From Chryseobacterium indologenes (GTDB taxonomy: Bacteria; Bacteroidota; Bacteroidia; Flavobacteriales; Weeksellaceae), in contig LAZY01000038.1 of the NCBI GenBank assembly GCA_001013295.1, forward strand, positions 19,671 through 83,670: a stretch of 64,000 nt of DNA, written 5' to 3'. This document shows positions 52,593-61,260 of the stretch, one piece after another (the first letter of the stretch is position 1; the number at the start of each line of letters is the position of its first letter). Made by a program: the position numbers and the translations under genes. The notes under the pieces are model-generated. The model saw only the letters and a program-made list of their open reading frames with translations, was not told the DNA's origin and ran no database searches.

Positions 52593-53063
52593 TTACTGTT
52601 TAGATAACTCCGTTTTACTATTCAATAAGTTGTAAATTTTTTTTGTATTTTCTGAGACTTTATCCCATTCTCCAACAGAATAATATTTACAACTCAACGT
52701 GGTGTTTCTGTCAATGTACTTTAATTCTACATTTCCTACATAATCAGAAGCATTTAAAGCTGTAAATTTGGGTTTAAGAATTGAAGATTTAATCCAACTT
52801 TTTAAGCTGTCTTTTTCATTTTTGTCAAGATAAATTTTTGTCTTTATAGTGTCTTCAATAATATATTTGGGGGGAATATTATAAATCTGTTTATTCCAGA
52901 CAATATTTTCAACTTCTGAACTGTCAGAATAATTTTCAATTGTAATTTTCTGAAAAAGAGTGATAACCTGTAATTTTCCCCAAGTGTCATTCTCTATTTT
53001 CTTTTCAGGTTGCTTTGCACATGAAAGCAAAAAAACTAGAATAAATATTGATTGTATTCGCAT
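52593..53063 (-). CDS. Small lipoprotein, unknown
   Basis: 156-aa exported protein with a type II signal: MRIQSIFILVFLLSCAKQ, lipobox LLSC with the cysteine at 15. The mature part (DTWGKLQVITLFQKITIENYSDSS...) is of no recognised family. Its upstream region (53065-53142) is repeated in front of the membrane-protein gene at 58667. Function unknown. Confidence 0.7.
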   Translation of the reverse strand: MRIQSIFILVFLLSCAKQPEKKIENDTWGKLQVITLFQKITIENYSDSSEVENIVWNKQIYNIPPKYIIEDTIKTKIYLDKNEKDSLKSWIKSSILKPKFTALNASDYVGNVELKYIDRNTTLSCKYYSVGEWDKVSENTKKIYNLLNSKTELSKQ

Positions 53064-53064
53064 C

Positions 53065-53142
53065 GTTTTTTTGAGATTTATTATTAATTTTTAGTCTTTA
53101 AAATTAAACTTTAGAATAAACCATATTTATTTTATCGTTTTT
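53065..53142. repeat. Upstream-region repeat, copy 1
   Basis: A 42-bp block (GTTTTTTTGAGATTTA...AAAATTA) with a single mismatch to 58679-58720, followed by a second block around TATTTATTTTATC; each copy directly precedes the start of a minus-strand gene. Confidence 0.8.
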
Positions 53143-53202
53143 TGAGGCTATTTCGAATAGGTTAATTTCAGATCCATTTGTATTCTATACGTTTTCCATA
53201 GT

Positions 53203-53735
53203 TTATTTATGTAGTTCTTCATTACGTTTCTCCCAATATTCATGCAACTCATGCCGGGTTGTAATAATTAAGTTAATAATTTCTTTTAAAGAATCTTCAG
53301 AGAATTGTATATACTCTTGTTCCATCCCATTGCTTGAAATCTTTAAGTTTACATAGGTATAACCATCATCATCAGTGTTTTCCCAATCAGCATGTACTAC
53401 AAGGTTTCGTAGCCTTCCACTTTCTCTGAGGTCTGCTATTAATTTTGGGTAACCATCAATCTTGACATCACATCCAAAATGGAAATCGTCACTAAATCTT
53501 TTAAATAGATCTACCTTAGTGGCATACGCCATTTTATGTAATACAATTAATCCTGTTGAATCTGATCTGTCGGTAAATATTTCACTATACTATCTAAAGA
53601 TTTTTCCAGACCATTAAAATACATTACTATTAAGCCGACAAGCGGGAGAGAGCTATCAAGATAATCTTCTGCCCTTTCCACGTCTTCTATTTCATGATAT
53701 AAATGTTGTACAAATATTTTCTTCTTTTGTTTCAT
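53203..53735 (-). pseudogene. HEPN-type protein gene split by a frameshift
   Basis: Two pieces read as one gene: the N-terminal part from MKQKKKIFVQHLYHE (start 53735) ends at SIVKYLPTDQIQQD-stop (53547), while the frame of the following 109-aa piece is open upstream as IFTDRSDSTGLIVLHK-MAYATKVDLFKRF. One extra A in the run at about 53575 (GTG-AAA-ATA-TTT) would restore a 178-aa protein. The C-terminal part carries RLRNLVVHADW, the R-x4-H motif of HEPN ribonucleases. Either decayed, phase-variable or a base-call error. The promoter carries a weak copy of the shared operator. Confidence 0.75.
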
Positions 53736-53753
53736 AGTATTTATAAATATTAT

Positions 53754-53789
53754 CAAAGGTATACTCTTACTACGCAATCTATTAGCACA
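53754..53789 (-). promoter_or_regulatory. Operator-like promoter of the split HEPN gene
   Basis: TACGCAA-TCTAT (53771-53782) with only a poor second arm (TAGCACA), 9 bp from the -7 box TACCTTTG (53754-53761, minus strand). CTTACTACGCAATCTATT is shared exactly with the site at 63848. Confidence 0.55.
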
Positions 53790-54142
53790 TATAATTATAT
53801 ATTACACAAATCAAAATTTTCTTTGACAATAAAAAATCATAAAAAATATACACAAAATAGGGTCGAAAAATAGGAATTTATATTAATAATTTCGCTGTAG
53901 CAAACCTTTTTAAAGCCTGTTCATATCTTTTCATAACAAAAGATGTCTTGTAGATAAGGAGGATGTGTCACAACTTTTTTTAACAGTATTAAGGTCGTAA
54001 TTTTGTACATCATAGAAATATCAAATGAATTTAAGCTTGAAGTAACTGCTATTCTTTTTGTAATTTGGTTAAAAATTTAAAATAAACACGAATCTTTCCC
54101 TTCAATACTTATCTTCGTCTAAGTATTAGTCAAAAAAATATT
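53790..54142. other. 353-bp AT-rich gap
   Basis: No coding potential, hairpin or repeat that I can name, apart from short AT tracts before the 54143 gene. Confidence 0.6.
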
Positions 54143-55108
54143 ATGAAAAAAACTGCAATATTAAATTGGAACTCACAGACCTTACGAAATATAAAAAGAG
54201 AAATTTTGTTTTTTGAAGAATTATATTACGATCCATATCTTAATTTTTTACACGAAAAACTATTGCAAAGTGTTTCGGAATTAGTTAAAAGCGAACCCAA
54301 AATTTTGAGTGATATTTCTCAAACTCAAAATATTCTAACCGAAAAAAAAATTCTAAAGAAATTTGATTTTAATACCTTTAAACAAGACCCAACGAATTTT
54401 GTTAATATTGATAAAAAACAGAAAAAGGCATTAGTAAAAACAATTACAGAATATGATTTTTTTCACAAGAATTTTCTAAACACCTATGAATCTGCGGTTG
54501 AACTTTTGGAAAGGGATTATAAATCTGGGTTTTTAAATTTCTTGAATTTACCAAATGAGTTTGATAAATTTGCAGATGCACATCTAAGATTATCGAAATC
54601 TTTTTTAGAGATAAAAAATAAAAGCACAATAATTCCACTTATTAATGACTTTGCAGATTTCAAGGAAGAAAAAAAGACCGGGGTTATAAGATTAGTTTTA
54701 AATGACATTCCTACGCCTAATGATGACTTTAGTATTGAAGAAGTCATTGACTTTAAAAATGATAATGATAATAAAAGAAGATATTTAGGTTTAATAAAAT
54801 GGATTAATGGTATATCCAGAGACAATTTAGACATTGAAGAAATTTCAGATGAGTACAACTATTTAATGTCAGAATTAGAAAACGAATTTAATAATCTTAA
54901 AATAAAAAAAGGATTGAACACTCTAGAGATATTTCTCAAAATTCCTTTAGAGGTAATTGAAAGCTTAGTAAAAATAAATTGGAGCAAAATTCCTGGAATT
55001 TTCATTGAGGCAAAAAGAAATAATCTGACAGCTTACGAATCTGAATTTAATCTTCCGGGAAAAGAATTGGCTTATATTTTTAAAGCTAAACAAAAATTTG
55101 AAAAATAG
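54143..55108 (+). CDS. Unknown 321-aa protein of the island
   Basis: Not recognised. Very lysine/asparagine-rich, mostly helical (SQTLRNIKREILFFEELYYDPYLNFLHEKLLQSVSELVK...), no transmembrane segment or catalytic motif visible; the C-terminus is FNLPGKELAYIFKAKQKFEK. Only gene on the plus strand between 50.7 and 58.9 kb. Base composition is unlike the core chromosome, in keeping with acquisition. Confidence 0.55.
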   Translation: MKKTAILNWNSQTLRNIKREILFFEELYYDPYLNFLHEKLLQSVSELVKSEPKILSDISQTQNILTEKKILKKFDFNTFKQDPTNFVNIDKKQKKALVKTITEYDFFHKNFLNTYESAVELLERDYKSGFLNFLNLPNEFDKFADAHLRLSKSFLEIKNKSTIIPLINDFADFKEEKKTGVIRLVLNDIPTPNDDFSIEEVIDFKNDNDNKRRYLGLIKWINGISRDNLDIEEISDEYNYLMSELENEFNNLKIKKGLNTLEIFLKIPLEVIESLVKINWSKIPGIFIEAKRNNLTAYESEFNLPGKELAYIFKAKQKFEK

Positions 55109-55316
55109 ATCCCTGAATGACAATATAACTTTAGATGCAAAATTTTTATCTTTTTCTGAGAGTGGTTATATTTGTAATTACCGTTTGGCTTGTAAGTGAC
55201 AGTTTTTGATCAAAGCTAACTTAACATTCACTTCTAAGATTGAATTTCTTTTTAAAAATTGAATATCAGATTTAAAACTTCGCAATTTCGGTTACAGGTT
55301 AGTTGTAGTTTTTCAA

Positions 55317-56471
55317 TTATAAATCATTAAAGCTCCTAATGTTTTTTCCATTCCCTCTAAAAGGATAATCTTTACTTCTATTGTGATTGATGAAATTGAA
55401 TTCTTTTTCTTTTAATTTTTCATTCAAATGATCATCACTAAATGAATAACCAGAAACAAATAAATTATCTGAAATTGCAATTGTGCTTTCAAAATTCTCA
55501 AATAATTTTTTATATAAGAAATCATTCTTGATTGTATAAGTTTTTCTAGTTCCTGTTATAAATTTGGGAACAATATCGAAATTATAATCTTGCAACAAGT
55601 CATTAGTTTCAGGATTTATTAATTGACAATCATGCTTTACATAATAATCTGTTGTCATGAAATAGTAAACTTTATTCGTTGGTTTTGGAGACATTTCGTC
55701 ATTCTTGAAATATCTAAATTGATAAAAGTCTAAACTTCCATGCAGTTTATGAATTCTAATTTTTTCTTTAAATTCATTATTAAAATAAGGAACCGGTTTA
55801 TCATTAAACTTAACTGGTGAATTTTCAGTGTTAAAACCTTTTGAATATTTTACCCCATTGATATCTAATAAATGTTCTAGCAATATATCATGATTTAGTG
55901 TAAAAATATCTACTTCTTCAAAGGATGTAATATAATTTATAAACTCTTTATATATCTCAATTAGTTCTTCGTTTTGTTTCGGAATTACTGAGAGAATGTC
56001 GCTAATTAAATAATTTAAAATCGCATTTACTTTTGAAAACTGCTTGTGGTCGAATGCAAACAAATAACTTTTATAATATTCTTTATTTTTTTCTTCAAGA
56101 AAATAAGGCTTGTCGGTCAATAATGACTTCTTTGCAGTTTCAAATAGATTTTCAACCCAATTAGAATTTTCAAAATTGTCAATTATATATTGATAAAAAT
56201 CTTCATAATAAATAAAGCTACCTTTGTCTAAAACATACTTTTTCACAAGCTCATCAAAAACATAAGAATAAGCTAAATAATCATAATTTAATTTCCCATT
56301 GTGTATAAAACTTTCATCTTTATCATCAATCCAAAACCATTCACTTGAAGAAGCTAAAAGAAGTTTTTCTTTTAAGTCTCGATTAAACCTTATTGCGATA
56401 TCACTTGCTGTTGGCATTCCTGCATTTGCAGAAAATCCAGCTCCTAAAATTACAGTTAAATGTTTTTCCAT
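55317..56471 (-). CDS. SIR2-domain protein
   Basis: 384-aa SIR2-like NAD-binding protein. The N-terminal LTVILGAGFSANAGMPTASDIA is the dinucleotide-binding loop, VDIFTLNHDILLEHLLD carries the N/D pair, IRIHKLHGSLDFY supplies the histidine, and LFVSGYSFSDDHLNEKL closes the Rossmann fold. Stand-alone and fused SIR2 domains in bacteria act as NAD-consuming effectors in anti-phage defence (as in Thoeris ThsA, DSR and pAgo-associated proteins). No Argonaute or TIR gene is adjacent, so this is either a single-protein system or works with its neighbours. Confidence 0.82.
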   Translation of the reverse strand: MEKHLTVILGAGFSANAGMPTASDIAIRFNRDLKEKLLLASSSEWFWIDDKDESFIHNGKLNYDYLAYSYVFDELVKKYVLDKGSFIYYEDFYQYIIDNFENSNWVENLFETAKKSLLTDKPYFLEEKNKEYYKSYLFAFDHKQFSKVNAILNYLISDILSVIPKQNEELIEIYKEFINYITSFEEVDIFTLNHDILLEHLLDINGVKYSKGFNTENSPVKFNDKPVPYFNNEFKEKIRIHKLHGSLDFYQFRYFKNDEMSPKPTNKVYYFMTTDYYVKHDCQLINPETNDLLQDYNFDIVPKFITGTRKTYTIKNDFLYKKLFENFESTIAISDNLFVSGYSFSDDHLNEKLKEKEFNFINHNRSKDYPFRGNGKNIRSFNDL

Positions 56472-56611
56472 AATATGTTTTTTGAAATTTTCTTCTGTAC
56501 ATCAAAGTTTTGATATTAAGAAAAGTAGATATGACCTTAAGATTTCATCGTCATTAATAATAAAAATACCTAAATAACCCTGCTTAAGTTTCTCGTAATA
56601 AATTAGGGTGA

Positions 56612-57391
56612 TTAAAGATCAATAATTTCAAGAGCAAACTCTCTACTTTTCTTTTTTGCTTGCTTGAATTTTATATTAAAGCCTTTTTTTATAGAATAGG
56701 AAATAATTTCATTTATTTCTTCTGTAGGTGTTTTGCAACCAAATATTATCTCGACGAGAGCATTTTTATTAAATGGAATTAAACCATTTTCGTGAATTTT
56801 TATAACCCTGATTTCTTTTTCATAACTCCAATCATTCGATTTTGATAGAACAATATCATTTACTAGAGTTTGTCTATTACCAAGGTGATTATAATCTGGA
56901 TAATCATTTCTGTAATTTACAGGTAAAGGATAAATAAAAAAACCTGGATCTTTTAAAATATCAAATTTTAAACAAATACCTTTATGTGAATCTGTGTAAT
57001 GTGACCACATAAGTAAGTTTTTTTCATCTTTTGTAAAACAACAAACGCCTGATTTATTCAAAATTTTATCAAAAGTCTGTTCAATAATTTCTTTCCATTT
57101 CCCAGGAGTTTCAAAAGTTTCTTTCGCTAAGTTTTTTATTCCATTTTCATCTATTCGACCATCAGAGTTATTTCTCAAAAAAGACTCAATTTCATCTAAT
57201 GTGTTATTTGTATTAGGAATTATTTGACAATCAAAGGGATCGTTGAATTCATTGGGGCTTGAAAACCATAGTGAATTATTATCTAATATTTTTTTTGTAG
57301 AATCGATAGTTCTATATTTAAATATAAATTGTGATAATTGATTATTTGCAACACCAATTTCTATTAATTTATTTAATGGTATCTGTGACAT
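56612..57391 (-). CDS. DUF2971 protein
   Basis: 259-aa protein. The pattern is typical: FKYRTIDSTKKILDNNSLWFSSPNEFNDPFDCQI, VCCFTKDEKNLLMWSHYTDSHKGICLKFD and WSYEKEIRVIKI. DUF2971 proteins occur in defence islands next to SIR2, TIR or other effectors; the conserved W..Y.D.HKG and EKEIR residues hint at an ADP-ribose or nucleotide-binding fold, but no activity is established. 140 bp upstream of the SIR2 gene on the same strand; may form one system with it. Confidence 0.8.
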   Translation of the reverse strand: MSQIPLNKLIEIGVANNQLSQFIFKYRTIDSTKKILDNNSLWFSSPNEFNDPFDCQIIPNTNNTLDEIESFLRNNSDGRIDENGIKNLAKETFETPGKWKEIIEQTFDKILNKSGVCCFTKDEKNLLMWSHYTDSHKGICLKFDILKDPGFFIYPLPVNYRNDYPDYNHLGNRQTLVNDIVLSKSNDWSYEKEIRVIKIHENGLIPFNKNALVEIIFGCKTPTEEINEIISYSIKKGFNIKFKQAKKKSREFALEIIDL

Positions 57392-57472
57392 AATTTGGAT
57401 TTAAAGGTGAGAATTTAAACTTTATGATAGTACCAGATGGTAACTTTGAGATCATTTTTTTGAGATCATATT

Positions 57473-57829
57473 TTATTTATCATTAATAATTTTTTCAATG
57501 ATTTTTTTTCTACTATCCTTGGGTACCGTACCTCTGTCATCAATATGTATTTTTACATTAAAATATAAATTATAATTCCATATTAGTGTACGGAGCATTT
57601 CATTGAAGATAATAATATCATTAGCAAACGCAGTATGTTTTACAGATATATCACGTCTCAATACGTCTCCTTTTCGAGCTGATTTATGCTCGATGATATT
57701 CTCCGTTTGTAAAAACCAAGGTTCTAATGCTTTTTTAATATATGATGCAAATTTTAGACAGGTATCATGATTATCTGCTTCAATTACAACAAAAAAATTG
57801 TGCTCAAATTGACCATTATAATTCTTCAT
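57473..57829 (-). CDS. Unknown 118-aa protein
   Basis: Not recognised. Compact alpha/beta sequence (HNFFVVIEADNHDTCLKFASYIKKALEPWFLQTENI; NYNLYFNVKIHIDDRGTVPKDSRKKIIEKI), conserved-looking ends, no signal peptide. Same strand and close to the DUF2971 gene (82 bp gap). Confidence 0.5.
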   Translation of the reverse strand: MKNYNGQFEHNFFVVIEADNHDTCLKFASYIKKALEPWFLQTENIIEHKSARKGDVLRRDISVKHTAFANDIIIFNEMLRTLIWNYNLYFNVKIHIDDRGTVPKDSRKKIIEKIINDK

Positions 57830-57968
57830 AATTCATATTTATTGTTTCTAATATTTTTTATACGGGTAAATTCTATGTACACTTACCATAAATTCCATGT
57901 ATGTCTATAATTGTTAGTAATAAGTTGAACAATTTTTATTGACCAAATTATCATTTTTTGAGATAAGA

Positions 57969-58667
57969 TTAAGTGATGTACTTTTTATATTGTATATCAA
58001 TGTAGATTTCTATTTCTCTTAAAATAAGATGAAACTCATACATAGGATCTGCCATATCTTCGAAGTCCGTATTTGCAAATATCATTGGGTTAGCTAAAAC
58101 ATCAGCCATTAAATAAAACTTAGATTCATTTAGTTTATTCAATAATTTTACAAAATCACTTTCAAGGAAGGGCATGTAAACAAAAATATTTTCTATCAAC
58201 GCCTTTGCATTAATATATGAATTATTGTAAATTAATTGAGAATATGTTGCAGGTATTGGATTAGTAACTGTGCCTAATACAATAGTTGGGTGAATTGTTT
58301 TTGGATTTGTATTTTTACAAAGTTTGATATACTCTTCTTTTGTTATTTTCTTTGTTAAATCTTCTGTTAAACAATTATTTGCCGAAGCTAAAGTTGTTAC
58401 TATACTATTTCCTCTTCCTATTAGCTGACGACTCAAATTATATACTGTTGAAAAAATATTTCTTTTATCCTTGTTTTCCTGATATTTTACAACAACTAAG
58501 TAAAAGATATAACTAGCAATGTAAGCCAAACTAAGGTTAGAAAGAATGTTTCCAATTTCATTACTCTTAGGCATTAACTCAGAAATATCATTAAAAAAAA
58601 CATTATTACATAATACAATTATTATAGAAATAGTCAGAAGAATAATTAAAATCCGTTTTTGGTTCAT
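57969..58667 (-). CDS. Two-span membrane protein, unknown
   Basis: 232-aa protein with two N-terminal hydrophobic helices (ILIILLTISIIIVLCNNVFF and LSLAYIASYIFYLVVV) and a cytoplasmic, mostly helical remainder. Such a layout recalls defence effectors that sit in the membrane. No catalytic motif seen. Its upstream region is a repeat of the lipoprotein gene's upstream region. Confidence 0.55.
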   Translation of the reverse strand: MNQKRILIILLTISIIIVLCNNVFFNDISELMPKSNEIGNILSNLSLAYIASYIFYLVVVKYQENKDKRNIFSTVYNLSRQLIGRGNSIVTTLASANNCLTEDLTKKITKEEYIKLCKNTNPKTIHPTIVLGTVTNPIPATYSQLIYNNSYINAKALIENIFVYMPFLESDFVKLLNKLNESKFYLMADVLANPMIFANTDFEDMADPMYEFHLILREIEIYIDIQYKKYIT

Positions 58668-58678
58668 AGGTTATTATT

Positions 58679-58773
58679 GTTTTTTTGAGATTTAGTATTA
58701 ATTTTTAGTCTTTAAAATTATCCTTTAAAAATCAAACTTCTTTACGGTAAACCGTATTTATTTTATCTTTTTA
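58679..58773. repeat. Upstream-region repeat, copy 2
   Basis: Second copy of the block described at 53065; it also contains the palindrome TACGGTAAACCGTA (58744-58757). Confidence 0.8.
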
Positions 58774-58913
58774 TGAAACTTGATTATTTTTTTCTTAACA
58801 ATTTTTAGCTTTGCAAAGTCTATTTTTCCGCAACACACTGTTGAACTAAACCTTCGGTAGCTTTCTCAGCGCTATATTTAGTTACTTTGTAAAACTAATT
58901 AAAAATCAGTAAA

Positions 58914-59863
58914 ATGGCAACAAAAAAAAGAGTGTAGAAGAGCTTAGAGAAAACAAGATCATCAATCAGGCAAAGCGCGAAGTTCCGGGATTTGCGGAGC
59001 TTTTGCATAGGTTTGAACGTACGGTTTCTGTATTGGGAAGAAGCCAAAGTACCTTTCAAAATTACTCCAGACACGTCGCTGCGGTGTCGCTACATTTCGG
59101 AAAAATTCCTACAGAATTGGATCCCGAGCAAATTCACGATTACCTTTTTTACCTTCAGAAAAAATCAAAATCACCTTCACAGTCGTATTTTAAACACACC
59201 GTTTACGGACTTCGATTTCTGCTTAAATCGGAAGGTTTGAGCTATGATTATTTGAGTCTTCCGGAAATTAAAAGAGAGAAAAAACTGCCTGTAGTGCTTA
59301 GTAAACAGGAGGTTTGGCAGATGTTGTCCGGCTGTAAACTTTTAAAACATAAAATTTTGATCGGCATTCTTTACGGCTGCGGATTGCGCTGTATGGAAGT
59401 TCGAAATCTCCGTTTGTGCGACTTAGATTTTGGTCGAAAACAACTCAAAGTGGTTCAGGGAAAAGGCAAAAAAGACCGCTATTTACCACTTTCCGAACAT
59501 CTGATTCGTGGGCTCAAAAAGTATATCGAAGCGGAAAAACCGGAAGATTATCTCTTTGGAGAACCTCGTGGAGGGCGTGCTGGTGGCGATTTCGATTCCC
59601 GTTACTCCCAGCGCGGCGTTCAGTGGGCGGTAAAGCAGGCATCAAAAACGGCAAATATCCTGAAAGAAGTGAGTGTCCATACGCTTCGGCACAGTTTTGC
59701 GACGCATCTTCTGGAAGATGGGATGGATATTTTGAGCATCAAAAATCTTCTCGGTCACGAAAGTATCGATACCACGCTGGTTTATCTTCAAATTGCCCAG
59801 CTTTCAACCCAAAAACTCTTTTCACCGCTCGATACCCTTTTTTCAGAATTTGGGAAAAAATGA
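58914..59863 (+). CDS. Tyrosine recombinase of the IS91-type element (frame slip near the start)
   Basis: Site-specific recombinase of about 300 aa in the XerC/phage integrase fold: N-terminal SAM-like domain (SQSTFQNYSRHVAAVSLHFGK...) and catalytic domain with GILYGCGLRCMEVRNL (first Arg), HTLRHSFATHLLE (His-x-x-Arg), and LGHESIDTTLVYL (Tyr). From ATG 58914 the frame stops after eight codons, but after the A8 run (58922-58929) a -1 shift joins ...KKSVEELRENKIINQAKREVPGFAELLHRF in the frame of the recombinase. A AAA AAA is a classic slippery heptamer, so either programmed slippage or a lost A is possible. Its stop overlaps the transposase start (ATGA). Confidence 0.78.
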
Positions 59864-61026
59864 GCGGTTTAAAAACCTCAAAAAAACAGTCAGTTCAACC
59901 TCAATCTCAACCTCAATACGAAGTCGCCGATGTTTTAAACAAATTAGGTTCAAAATTGGAAGATTTAGGACTTAATTCTTGGCAATTACGAACACTTTCA
60001 GCGTTGAAAAAATGCCGTACCTCTGCTTTGGGTGGTCATATTGACGCTTGTGATGAATGTGGAAATGTAAGCATCAGTTACAACTCCTGCCGAAACCGTC
60101 ATTGCCCAAAATGTCAGAGCAAAAACCGAGAGCAATGGATTGAAAATCGGGAAACCGAACTGCTTCCGGTACCTTATTTCCACGTGGTTTTTACGCTTCC
60201 TGATGTATTGAACAAAACCGCGCTTCACGAGCCCAAAATGTTGTACGATTTTTTATTTGAATCTGCCTGGGAAACGCTTCAAACGTTTGGTGAAAATCGA
60301 GGTTTAAAAATGGGAATGATTGCTGTTTTGCACACTTGGGGGCAGAATCTGAGCCTTCATCCGCATTTGCACTGCATTGTTCCGGGCGGTGGAGTGGATG
60401 AAAGCGGAGCTTGGAAAAATCTACGTTCAGACGGCAAATTTTTGTTTCCGGTAAAGGCTTTGAGTAAAGTTTTCAGGGCTAAATTTTGTGAGAAATTAAA
60501 AGATAAAAACTTTGAAGAGTATACCAAAATCAGGCAAAATCTGTGGGAAAAGTCTTGGGTTGTTTACGCCAAAAAGCCTTTTGGAAGCCCAAAATCTGTG
60601 GTAGAATATTTGGGCAGATACACGCATAAAATCGCCATCAGCAACCAGAGAATCAGGAAAATTGACGCGGAAACGGTAACTTTTTCTTACAAAGATTACC
60701 GCCAAAAAGGCATCAAAAAGCAGATGGTTTTGAGCCATGAAGAGTTTATCCGCCGTTTTGTGATGCATATTTTACCGAAAAGATTTGTAAAAATCCGTCA
60801 TTATGGTTTTTTGAGCAGCACCTGGAAGCGTATCAAACTTAAAAATCTACAACAAAATTTAGGCATCCAGCCCAAAGAAAAGCTTCCGCCAAAAGCTTTT
60901 CAGCCGAAATGTACGTGTTGTAAAGATGGAAATCTTGTGACGATTGCCACGTTCGATCTACGAGGTCCGCCAAGTTGGTTTTTGGAGATGAGCCGAAATT
61001 TACCTGCTCCTAAATCTGCATTTTAG
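59860..61026 (+). CDS. IS91-family HUH transposase
   Basis: 388-aa rolling-circle transposase. N-terminal zinc-binding region with HIDACDECGNVSISYNSCRNRHCPKCQ, the HUH metal motif LSLHPHLHCIVPGG, then YLGRYTHKIAISNQRI with the catalytic tyrosine region (single Y, Y1 type), and a C-terminal KCTCCKDGNLVTI zinc-like end. It initiates single-strand transfer of the element. The ATG overlaps the recombinase stop codon. Complete and without internal stop, so possibly active. Confidence 0.92.
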   Translation: MSGLKTSKKQSVQPQSQPQYEVADVLNKLGSKLEDLGLNSWQLRTLSALKKCRTSALGGHIDACDECGNVSISYNSCRNRHCPKCQSKNREQWIENRETELLPVPYFHVVFTLPDVLNKTALHEPKMLYDFLFESAWETLQTFGENRGLKMGMIAVLHTWGQNLSLHPHLHCIVPGGGVDESGAWKNLRSDGKFLFPVKALSKVFRAKFCEKLKDKNFEEYTKIRQNLWEKSWVVYAKKPFGSPKSVVEYLGRYTHKIAISNQRIRKIDAETVTFSYKDYRQKGIKKQMVLSHEEFIRRFVMHILPKRFVKIRHYGFLSSTWKRIKLKNLQQNLGIQPKEKLPPKAFQPKCTCCKDGNLVTIATFDLRGPPSWFLEMSRNLPAPKSAF

Positions 61027-61111
61027 CGGATTTGGGTAAAGGAAATGTTAACCTAACGTGAAGGAAAGCACGATAAAACCAAGAAAAACTCGCCAAAATC
61101 ACCCACAAAAA

Positions 61112-61135
61112 AAGAGACTCTTCTCAAAGTCTCTT
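61112..61135. repeat. Hairpin downstream of the transposase
   Basis: AAGAGACT/AGTCTCTT, 8-bp perfect stem with an 8-nt loop, preceded by A7: terminator and possibly element end signal. Confidence 0.75.
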
Positions 61136-61260
61136 GTATCTCTAAAAATCTTTTGTCGATAAACCCATAGTGTGGGAAAATACCCAACCAAAAGCTGCCG
61201 AAGGTTCCGTTCAACAGGGTTTTCATTGTTCGTGCTGCGCACGCAACGAAAACTTAGCTA

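Larger units (their letters stand above)
58838..61217 (+). mobile_element. IS91-type element with tyrosine recombinase gene
   Basis: 2.4-kb unit holding a tyrosine recombinase gene overlapping a Y1/HUH-type IS91 transposase gene. The ends carry an imperfect 27-bp inverted repeat: CTGTTGAAC-TA-AACCTTCGG-T-AGCTTT (58838-58864) and its complement (61191-61217) with three mismatches. Ordinary IS91 elements lack terminal inverted repeats, so boundaries may differ. GC content is higher than in the flanking island. A perfect AAGAGACT/AGTCTCTT hairpin lies at 61112-61135, the sort of structure expected at a rolling-circle end. Confidence 0.75.

Noticed and set aside
59416..59859. 148-codon N-terminal extension of the IS91 transposase
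   Set aside because: It lies in another frame over the recombinase catalytic domain, whose motifs are clearly the coded ones; the ATGA overlap gives the normal transposase start.
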